DNA of 64,000 bases, taken from positions 26,190-90,189 of the forward strand of contig NZ_JAQBIE010000019.1 of assembly GCF_028294535.1 (NCBI RefSeq), in the 5' to 3' direction. Origin of the DNA: Paracoccus onchidii. Its GTDB lineage: Bacteria > Pseudomonadota > Alphaproteobacteria > Rhodobacterales > Rhodobacteraceae. A program made the translations under genes and the position numbers. Under the pieces are notes generated by a model, which was not told where the DNA came from, searched no databases, and saw only the letters and a program-made list of their open reading frames with translations. Positions 16,727 to 23,623 of this stretch are shown piece after piece (positions within the stretch are counted from its first letter, which is position 1; every line of letters begins with the position of its first letter).

Positions 16727-18139
16727 ATGACACGCACGCCTCTTCGACAACGCCGTATTCCCGCACTGGTGGCCCTGGCGGCTGCGACGCTGACAGCCTC
16801 GCTGGGAATCAGCATCGCTTCGGTGTTGCTCCCCCGCCTGACGGCAACCTACGCGGCATCCATCGCCGAGGTTCAGTGGGTCGTGCTTGGGTATCTGATG
16901 TCGATCACCGCCGCAATTGTTCCGGCCGGGCGCATGGGTGACATCATCGGCCATCGCAGAATGCTGATCTTCGGGCTGGCCGTATTCACCTGCGCTTCGG
17001 CATTGTGCGGGGCTTCACCGTCACTTGGCTGGTTGATCATCTGGCGCGGGGTGCAGGGGCTGGCCGGTGCGATCCTGATCGCCCTGCCAATGTCGATCGC
17101 CCGCGACCTGATGCCAAAGCGGCAACTTGGCATGGCAATGGGCCTGCTGGGCACGATGTCGGCATTGGGCACGGCACTTGGGCCATCGGCGGGCGGGCTT
17201 GTGGTGGCAGCGGCTGGCTGGCAACTGGCGTTTCATCTGCTGGCACTGACAAGTGGCGCGACCTTGGTTCTGGCCGTCGTCTTCGTCAGGCCCGCACCGC
17301 ATGAGGCAGGTCACGATGTTTCCAGCCTGGATCTGCCCGGCACGGTGTTTCTGGCAATCGCCGTGGCGGTCTATGCGTTGGCCACCTCTGGAAATGCGGG
17401 CGGATTCCCGGTTGGGCCAAAGATCCTGATCCCGCTGGCTGCGCTCTGCATCATCCTGTTTCTCGCGATCGAGCGACGCGCTGCGGCGCCTCTTGTTCCC
17501 GTCGGGTTGCTGCTGACAGGCGCGACTGGCGCGGCCCTGCTGATGAACCTGTTCGTCGGGACGATCATGATGTCCACCCTGGTTATCGGCCCGTTCTTTC
17601 TGGCCTTTCATCTGGGGCTGGACGATGCGGAAATCGGGCTGGTCCTGGCGATTGGCCCGGTCATCGGCGCAATTGCCGGCCTGCCGGCTGGTCGCCTGAC
17701 CGATTGGCTGGGCGCAGGGCGCACCACCCTGATTGCCCTGATTCACATGACCTTCGGTCTACTGTGCCTGGCGCTTTTTCCGCGCATGATCGGGCTTGGC
17801 GGATATGTTCTGGCGATGGCAATCCTGACGCCCTCATTCCAGCTGTTCCTGGCAGCGAACAACACCGCCGTTCTGGCGGCCGCCGCCTCTCGGCAGCGTG
17901 GATTGTTGTCGGGGTTGCTGGGGCTTTCACGCAATCTGGGCTTGATGAGCGGGGCCTCGGTCATGTCGGCCCTGTTTGTGACGTATCTGGGTGCAGCAAG
18001 CGTTGAACAGGTCGCGCCCGCCGACATCGCATTTGCGTTCTCGGCGACATTCACGACCGCCGCCGGGTTGGCCGCCGTGACCCTTGTGATCGCGATTGTC
18101 AGCCACGGTCAGCATCGGCACGGCACAGCCACGACCTAG
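16727..18139 (+). CDS. MFS drug-efflux type transporter (DHA2-like)
   Basis: A 470-residue polytopic inner-membrane protein with about 13-14 hydrophobic segments. It shows the MFS motif A equivalent GRMGDIIGHRRMLIFG between helices 2 and 3, the RGVQGLAGAILIALP segment and the antiporter motif region GTALGPSAGGLVVAAAGWQLAFHL. These point to proton-driven export of drugs or metabolites. The start is ATG 16727 with AAGAAG upstream. The gene is divergent from a MerR-type regulator with an operator-like dyad in the 69-base gap, suggesting induction by a toxic ligand. The actual substrate cannot be read from sequence. Confidence 0.88.
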   Translation: MTRTPLRQRRIPALVALAAATLTASLGISIASVLLPRLTATYAASIAEVQWVVLGYLMSITAAIVPAGRMGDIIGHRRMLIFGLAVFTCASALCGASPSLGWLIIWRGVQGLAGAILIALPMSIARDLMPKRQLGMAMGLLGTMSALGTALGPSAGGLVVAAAGWQLAFHLLALTSGATLVLAVVFVRPAPHEAGHDVSSLDLPGTVFLAIAVAVYALATSGNAGGFPVGPKILIPLAALCIILFLAIERRAAAPLVPVGLLLTGATGAALLMNLFVGTIMMSTLVIGPFFLAFHLGLDDAEIGLVLAIGPVIGAIAGLPAGRLTDWLGAGRTTLIALIHMTFGLLCLALFPRMIGLGGYVLAMAILTPSFQLFLAANNTAVLAAAASRQRGLLSGLLGLSRNLGLMSGASVMSALFVTYLGAASVEQVAPADIAFAFSATFTTAAGLAAVTLVIAIVSHGQHRHGTATT

Positions 18140-18147
18140 CCGCATCA

Positions 18148-19071
18148 TCAAAATCGCAAGCCACGGTCCCAGGATGGCGGAGAGCCAAAGGACCGGACCA
18201 TAAAATCGATAAAGGCGCGCACCTTTGCGGTTGTATGTCGTGTGTCCGGATAGGCGGCATATACCCCCGCCATCTCGACCGTAGGCTGATCAAGGCTTAG
18301 GGCGACAAGCGCGCCCGAACGCACATGATCGCCAACCAGAAAGCTTGGCTCATATATGATCCCTTGCCCCGCAAGCGCCAGAGCGACCAGCACATCGCCG
18401 TTGTCCGCCCGCATGTTGCCCGACACTGGCACCGCGATTTCCGCCATATCGCCAAACAGCCACTGCCCGCGATCGAGAAAACTGGACAACGTGTCGCCAA
18501 GACAATTATGCGCCGCCAGATCAGCCAGAGTCTGCGGCACGCCATGTGCATCCAGATAGGACGGTGCCGCAACCACCATCGTCCGACAGCGGGCCAGTTT
18601 GCGCGCAATCGTTGTCTGATCGGGGTTGTGACCAATCCGCACCGCCACATCGAAACCTTCGGCCACCAGATCGACCTTGCGGTCACTGGCCCCCAATTCC
18701 ACGTGCAGACGCGGATAGATCTTCGCCAGTTCGGGCAGCAATGGCGCGATTTCCTTCACACCAAAGGATACAGGCGCGCTGATGCGCAACAGACCCTCGA
18801 CCTCGACCTTTTCGGCGGTGGCCGCCGCATCGGCAGCGGTCAGATCGGCCAAGACCGGCCTGACCTTATGGAGATAGCGCTGCCCTGCGTCAGTCAGGGT
18901 GATCCGGCGGGTGCTGCGATGCACCAACTTTACACCCAGCCGTTCTTCCAGCGCATTCATATGCTTGGTGGCCATCGTGGGTGACATTCCGAGGGTTCTC
19001 GCCGCGGCGGAAAAGCTGCCAAGACGGGCAGCTTGTGAAAAAACGGTCATCCCGGTCAGTCGGTCAAGCAT
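18148..19071 (-). CDS. LysR-family regulator (AaeR/DmlR-like subgroup)
   Basis: A 307-residue LysR-type protein. The HTH at residues 1-60 reads MTVFSQAARLGSFSAAARTLGMSPTMATKHMNALEERLGVKLVHRSTRRITLT, and a two-lobed effector domain follows (LLRISAPVSFG, FDVAVRIGHNPD). It is divergent from the DoxX/dioxygenase pair, with a 104-base A/T-rich gap suited to LysR binding, so it probably controls them. It converges on the MFS gene with 8 bases between stops. Confidence 0.88.
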   Translation of the reverse strand: MLDRLTGMTVFSQAARLGSFSAAARTLGMSPTMATKHMNALEERLGVKLVHRSTRRITLTDAGQRYLHKVRPVLADLTAADAAATAEKVEVEGLLRISAPVSFGVKEIAPLLPELAKIYPRLHVELGASDRKVDLVAEGFDVAVRIGHNPDQTTIARKLARCRTMVVAAPSYLDAHGVPQTLADLAAHNCLGDTLSSFLDRGQWLFGDMAEIAVPVSGNMRADNGDVLVALALAGQGIIYEPSFLVGDHVRSGALVALSLDQPTVEMAGVYAAYPDTRHTTAKVRAFIDFMVRSFGSPPSWDRGLRF

Positions 19072-19175
19072 ACAGCTAACACCATCGGTTAAAAGTTATT
19101 GTCATAAACAGCATATTATAAATCATTGATGCCAAATGCATATGGGTTCAAAGGACATAAATTCATGAGAACCCA

Positions 19176-19598
19176 ATGATCGATCCCCGCACCGCTCCGT
19201 TCGCCGCCACGCTGCTGCGTGTTACCCTTGGCCTGTTGTTCCTGACCCATGCCTGGCTGAAGATCTTCGTTTTCACACCAGCTGGCACTGCCGGGTATTT
19301 CCAGTCTCTCGGCCTGCCCGCCGCGTTGGCCTATCTGACAATTGCCTTGGAGGTTCTTGGCGGCTTGGCCCTGATACTTGGCATTTACAGCCGTATTGCC
19401 GCGCTGGTCCTTGTGCCGGTTCTGATCGGCACGATCGTCACCGTTCATGGTGCTGCCGGCTTTTTCTTCAGCAATGAGGGCGGCGGTTGGGAATATCCCG
19501 CCTTTTGGACCATAGGCCTGCTGGTATCCGCCATGCTGGGCGAAGGCGCTTATGCGCTGCGCCCCCACACCAACCAGAAAGCTGTTCCCAATGTCTGA
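19176..19598 (+). CDS. DoxX-family membrane protein (CatD-like)
   Basis: A 140-residue protein with four hydrophobic segments at about residues 10-28, 48-70, 75-95 and 108-125. It carries the DoxX-family RVTLGLLFLTHAWLKIF start and a central ALEVLGGLALILGIYSR helix. Its 3' end overlaps the dioxygenase gene by 8 bases. The pair has the same make-up as catDE of Bacillus subtilis, where a DoxX protein is co-transcribed with a catechol 2,3-dioxygenase in the response to catechol/quinone stress. A role beside that enzyme at the membrane is inferred. Confidence 0.85.
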   Translation: MIDPRTAPFAATLLRVTLGLLFLTHAWLKIFVFTPAGTAGYFQSLGLPAALAYLTIALEVLGGLALILGIYSRIAALVLVPVLIGTIVTVHGAAGFFFSNEGGGWEYPAFWTIGLLVSAMLGEGAYALRPHTNQKAVPNV

Positions 19599-20448
19599 CA
19601 TTTCGATCCGTATCGGTTCCATCACGCTGGTCGCAAACGACCTGGAACGCATGACAGATTTTTATTGCAAGGTGATCGGACTGACCGCAATCGAAGTCAC
19701 CCCGAACTTTGCCCGCCTCGGCATCGGGAACAACGTCTTGCTAAAGCTGATCCATGACCCCCAGGCACCGCGTGCTTCAGCACAGGAGGCAGGGTTGTTC
19801 CACATTGCGTTTCTGCTGCCGGCACGGGCCGATCTTGGCCGCTGGCTTGTCCATGCGCGCCAGCACGATGTCACCCTGACCGGCGCAGCCGACCATCTGG
19901 TCAGCGAGGCGCTGTACCTGGCGGATCCCGAAGGTAACGGGATCGAAATTTATTGCGACCGACCCGCCGCCCTCTGGTCGTGGTCGGATGGGCAGGTCGA
20001 AATGGCAAATCATCGGCTGGATCTGATCGACCTTGTGGCGGCGCGCAAGGGCCAGGACTGGGCGGGGATGCCAATGGGCAGCACCATCGGTCATGTCCAT
20101 CTGCAGGTCGGTGACCTTCAGCTTGCCAACCGTTTTTACAATCAGGTTCTGGGGCTGGACCTGGTTCATCGAATGTCCGGCGCGGGTTTCTATTCCAGCG
20201 ATGGCTATCACCACCATATCGCTACAAACGTCTGGAACAGTCGTGGCGCCGGCAAACGCCCTCCGCGCTCGACCGGGTTGGGCATGATCGATATCTTGAC
20301 CGATGCACCAGAGATCTTGCTGGAGCGGCTGTCCCCGGACATCGCATCATCCGACGGCCTGCGCGGCACCATATCGGACCCCTGGGGCACAATCATCGGG
20401 ATCCGTGGTCCGAACACACAGCCCATGCAACCGACAATTGCACCCTGA
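19591..20448 (+). CDS. Extradiol ring-cleavage dioxygenase, VOC superfamily (CatE-like)
   Basis: A 285-residue enzyme with two vicinal-oxygen-chelate modules, residues about 8-130 and 165-275. Iron-ligand-like positions are His in GLFHIAFLLP, His in TIGHVHLQVGDL and Glu in DPEGNGIEIYCDRP. The block DHLVSEALYLADPEGNGIEIY is diagnostic of the CatE group. The predicted reaction is meta-cleavage of catechol-like compounds. The ATG at 19591 overlaps the DoxX stop; the frame extends to 19552 but only through the DoxX gene. Confidence 0.87.
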   Translation: MSDISIRIGSITLVANDLERMTDFYCKVIGLTAIEVTPNFARLGIGNNVLLKLIHDPQAPRASAQEAGLFHIAFLLPARADLGRWLVHARQHDVTLTGAADHLVSEALYLADPEGNGIEIYCDRPAALWSWSDGQVEMANHRLDLIDLVAARKGQDWAGMPMGSTIGHVHLQVGDLQLANRFYNQVLGLDLVHRMSGAGFYSSDGYHHHIATNVWNSRGAGKRPPRSTGLGMIDILTDAPEILLERLSPDIASSDGLRGTISDPWGTIIGIRGPNTQPMQPTIAP

Positions 20449-20497
20449 CCAAATAGACAGGCTGACCTGCGGCGCAGATTGTGACAAAACATACATA

Positions 20498-20546
20498 ACA
20501 ACCGGATGGCGCGTGTGAGTGGTTATGAGTTCTGCCATCCGGTTGT
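20498..20546. repeat. Perfect 13-base inverted repeat
   Basis: ACAACCGGATGGC (20498-20510) and GCCATCCGGTTGT (20534-20546) are perfect complements around a 23-base centre. It lies 49 bases after the dioxygenase stop. There is no T-tract. It could be a 3' stabilising hairpin, a terminator aided by Rho, or an operator. Confidence 0.7.
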
Positions 20547-20814
20547 AGATCGTATCCAAACATGTCGGCACGTGATCGACAGCCTTGCCTGCCCTGCACA
20601 AATTACAACCCAAAGGCGATCAAAGGGCCTGCTTCATGCGGCACCGGATGCGCCGAAACAAGTGCCGGCGGCACGGTTGCACGGCCCGAAACACTCGAAC
20701 ACGGCGTTGTCGGTGATTCAGCGCAATGCCGCGCCAATCGCGCGATGCATGACGAATCGGCTGAAACGTGTTAACCTCTGACCTTCGACAACGTTTAGTT
20801 GCGAGGGTGAAGTT
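20547..20814. other. Gene-poor interval before the cell-wall hydrolase cluster
   Basis: No open frame here has a ribosome site plus recognisable protein features. Frames of 70-91 codons exist but show no hydrophobic pattern or family signature. The promoter of the following cluster should lie here or just upstream, but I could not pick one confidently. Confidence 0.5.
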
Positions 20815-20925
20815 ATGCGAGTTCTGGTGTTTTTTCTGGTGCCCCTCATGGTTGTTGTCCTGACCCACAGCGAAAGGTCAGTGGCTTTCAACCCCTGCAA
20901 TCCGGATGTCCGCACCTGCGAATAA
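20815..20925 (+). CDS. Possible 36-residue secreted peptide with two cysteines
   Basis: ATG 20815 is preceded at 8 bases by GAGGG (20802-20806) and the frame ends with TAA 20923-20925. The product has Arg2, a hydrophobic core VLVFFLVPLMVVVL (residues 3-16), then a short polar tail containing NPCNPDVRTCE with two cysteines six residues apart. It looks like a signal or anchor helix with a tiny disulfide-capable tail. It lies 36 bases before the polytopic membrane protein gene, same strand. It may be a leader-like small membrane protein of the cluster or a chance ORF. Confidence 0.5.
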   Translation: MRVLVFFLVPLMVVVLTHSERSVAFNPCNPDVRTCE

Positions 20926-20961
20926 ATACCGGATCAGGTTGCGGAGGCACCGGGTTCTGTC

Positions 20962-22710
20962 ATGGAAGAATTTCCTGATACCTTCTGGCCATCGGCGTCA
21001 GAGGATGGCGGCGCGTTTGCGTCAATGGATATGTGGTTTGCCCTGTCTTTCGTGATGGGGTTGGCGGTCCTGATGGTGTTCAGCTGGCGGCGGCTGTTCA
21101 ATGAACGCGAATTCGACATCAATGAAACCTCGGATCGATTGCTCAGCATTCTGCCCCCCGGCACCTTGCGTGGCACAATGATCCTGATGCGTGCCTATCT
21201 GATCTATCTTCTGATCGTCGGCACCGCATATACTGTTCTTTCCCTTGGCGGCGCCTATGTTCTGCAAGTCGCGCAAATGCTGCGAATTGGCGAGGAATCG
21301 GGCCTCAATTTCCTGTCCTCCAACATGGCGTTCGACGATCCGGCCTGGCCGCTGGCCGTCAGCCTTGCCTTTGTCGGGTTGGCCGACACGATCCCGAAAC
21401 TGAATGTCATCGAACGTCATATCCGCCGGCTTGCGCATCGTTCGATCGGGATTCCGCCGCTGATCCGATCCCTGACGCGAACCGTGCTGCAGACCCGACT
21501 GGATCGCAGCACAATCCAGTCAGGCCCTCGTGCGGCGGAACATGGGGCCTTTCGCGACCTGCTGGTCAAGTTGCAAATGACCGGACAGGCAGACAAGTTC
21601 GTCGATCGGCTGGACCGGATTGCACTGCTGGGTGATCAGGTGCTGGGCGATCAGGCGCCCTGGCCTTCATCGCAATTGCGCACCCGCTTCGATCTGGCAA
21701 TACACCCCGTCAAGCATGACATCGATATGCTGTTTTCCGATATCGACGGCCTGTTGCTGTTGCTGAATGACGCTGCCCAACAGCGCGACGGCCCAGACCC
21801 GGCCAAGACCGCCCATCTGCGCCGCCAATGCCAACAAGCTGAACAGCGCGCCGAAATGGTGGACCGTGACCTGAGCATGCTGATCGCGATATTCGCCGAG
21901 AACGAACCGCTTCTGCCCGAGGAATCCAAACCCTTGCTGGGCAGCTTTGTCGATCGCATCTATGAACAACGCGATCTGGGCCGCCGCGTCATGGATCGGC
22001 TGCTGATGATCCTGGGGGTCTTGCTGGTCATGGTGTGGCTGGCAACCTTTGCGGCCACGCGCTGGGGGGCCAACCCCGTCGTCGGTCCACTAGGCGTCAC
22101 GGGCACCGCGACCTACCTGACCATGCTGATGCTGACAATCTATGCGCCATCGGCATTGATCGGGCTGTCATATCAACAGGCGCGGCTGGACAGACGGCAA
22201 TGGCGACCGGTCTTTGGCCCTGACCGCCGGATGATATTTCCGCCACCGGTCAGCCAATATGGCGCGACGTTCCTGTGCGGCTATGTCCCGGTCCTGCTGT
22301 TGCTGGCGATATTCTTTGCGATCTTCTTTCTGGTGCTGTCCAATGATTTCAGCACGGCAAGACAGCAATTCCTGCTCTTTCTGCCGGTCTATGCGGTCTA
22401 TGCGGCAATGGGGGGACTGCAAAGCGCGTTCTCGGCATTTGCACAGGGCGAAAGTCGTCCGGACGCCAACGGCGCGACCGGAATGCTGGCCCCGCTGCTT
22501 CATGCGGCATTGGCCGTGGTGATCCTGACCGCACTGTATGAGGCTTATAGCCCGTTGCTGGCCAATCGCGCGCATGGCGGGGCCGTCACCTATTGGTTCC
22601 TGATCTTTCAGGCCAGCGCGGTGGCATTTCTGGTGACCCTGCTTTCGCGCACTGCCACCCCCGAGATCATACCCGCCAAGCTGACCCGAGCAGAAGAGGC
22701 CACACAATGA
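20962..22710 (+). CDS. Polytopic membrane protein of unknown function
   Basis: A 582-residue protein I do not recognise. Hydrophobic segments lie at about residues 24-42, 76-99, 131-148, 350-372, 382-404, 430-456, 464-485, 501-524 and 535-556. Between the third and fourth is a ~200-residue soluble, mostly helical region rich in Arg, Asp and Gln (for example RRQCQQAEQRAEMVDRDL). The architecture, a small N-terminal membrane part, a large soluble middle and a C-terminal membrane bundle, suits a channel or sensor. The start is ATG 20962, with GGAGG 14 bases upstream, which is far. Its stop overlaps the next start (ATGA), so it is translationally coupled to a periplasmic binding protein. Confidence 0.8.
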   Translation: MEEFPDTFWPSASEDGGAFASMDMWFALSFVMGLAVLMVFSWRRLFNEREFDINETSDRLLSILPPGTLRGTMILMRAYLIYLLIVGTAYTVLSLGGAYVLQVAQMLRIGEESGLNFLSSNMAFDDPAWPLAVSLAFVGLADTIPKLNVIERHIRRLAHRSIGIPPLIRSLTRTVLQTRLDRSTIQSGPRAAEHGAFRDLLVKLQMTGQADKFVDRLDRIALLGDQVLGDQAPWPSSQLRTRFDLAIHPVKHDIDMLFSDIDGLLLLLNDAAQQRDGPDPAKTAHLRRQCQQAEQRAEMVDRDLSMLIAIFAENEPLLPEESKPLLGSFVDRIYEQRDLGRRVMDRLLMILGVLLVMVWLATFAATRWGANPVVGPLGVTGTATYLTMLMLTIYAPSALIGLSYQQARLDRRQWRPVFGPDRRMIFPPPVSQYGATFLCGYVPVLLLLAIFFAIFFLVLSNDFSTARQQFLLFLPVYAVYAAMGGLQSAFSAFAQGESRPDANGATGMLAPLLHAALAVVILTALYEAYSPLLANRAHGGAVTYWFLIFQASAVAFLVTLLSRTATPEIIPAKLTRAEEATQ

Positions 22711-23585
22711 TCAGAATCTTGTTTGCCCTTGTCATGCTGGGCCTTGCAGGCCAGGGCAGCTATGCACAGGAAACGGTGCGGGTCGGCTTTCGCGCCGATG
22801 CCCCACCCTTTTCATTCCGCGACGGATCGCAGCTTGGGTATCGCGGTTTTCTCGCCGAGCTGTGCGAAGATATCGTTGACGATGCGGGGCTGGTTCTGGA
22901 ACCGGTCGAGATTTCCGCCGAAACGCGTTTCGAGATGTTGTCGCGCGGCGGCCAGGCACAGGGAATCGACCTGCTTTGCGATCCCACATCGGTGAATGGC
23001 GACCGGATGTCGAAATACCTGCTGTCCCCTATCGTCTTCGCAACCGGCGCCGGATATTTGCGTCATTCGCGGGTTGGCAGCGAAGATGAAGGCCGCCAAG
23101 AGGTTCTGGTCGGCTTTCTGCGCGGCACGACTGCGGGCGTGGCGGTCGACATTGCCCGAAACTCGGCTCAGGTCATCAAGACAGTCTCCGGCGGGACCAT
23201 CAAGAATGTCGAGGTTGATGACCACAATGATGGCATCACGCGGGTCTGCGGGGGCGAGCTGGATTTCTATTTCGGTGACATCGATATCCTGCGCGCGGTC
23301 AAGGCCCATCTGATCGAAGATCTGGGCCTGGAATGCGACCGCGTCCACAGCAGCGAGGGCCGGTTGTTTTCGTACGAGGCCTATGCGCTGGCCACGAATG
23401 CGGACCGTCCCGACCTTGCACTATTGGTTCAACAAGGCGTGTTCCGCGCATTTTCCGATGGCCGCGCACGCGACAGTTATGCCCGCAATTTCGACCGGCG
23501 CATGGGGACCGCGCTGAAGGCCGTGTTTGCCCTGAACGCCGTGCTGCCTTGCGGCAGCGTTCTGGCCCGTGATCCCTGCCGCTGA
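22707..23585 (+). CDS. Periplasmic solute-binding protein, amino-acid (family 3) type
   Basis: A 292-residue protein with signal peptide MIRILFALVMLGLAGQGSYAQ. The mature part begins ETVRVGFRADAPPFSFRD, the classic start of family-3 binding proteins (compare VG...APPFSF), followed by YRGFLAELCEDIVDDAGL and an FGDIDILRAV strand. Six or so cysteines, including a CGSVLARDPC tail, suggest disulfides in the periplasm. No ABC permease or ATPase is nearby; instead it is coupled by ATGA to a polytopic membrane protein and followed by hydrolases. A ligand-sensing role is therefore more likely than uptake. The gene starts at ATG 22707. Confidence 0.83.
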   Translation: MIRILFALVMLGLAGQGSYAQETVRVGFRADAPPFSFRDGSQLGYRGFLAELCEDIVDDAGLVLEPVEISAETRFEMLSRGGQAQGIDLLCDPTSVNGDRMSKYLLSPIVFATGAGYLRHSRVGSEDEGRQEVLVGFLRGTTAGVAVDIARNSAQVIKTVSGGTIKNVEVDDHNDGITRVCGGELDFYFGDIDILRAVKAHLIEDLGLECDRVHSSEGRLFSYEAYALATNADRPDLALLVQQGVFRAFSDGRARDSYARNFDRRMGTALKAVFALNAVLPCGSVLARDPCR

Positions 23586-23623
23586 ACGACGGCAGAAATG
23601 CATAAGAACTGGGGGAAAAGATC

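Noticed and set aside
20506..20781. Plus-strand frames of 70-91 codons before the hydrolase cluster
   Set aside because: No ribosome site, no hydrophobic or conserved pattern, and one starts inside the inverted repeat.
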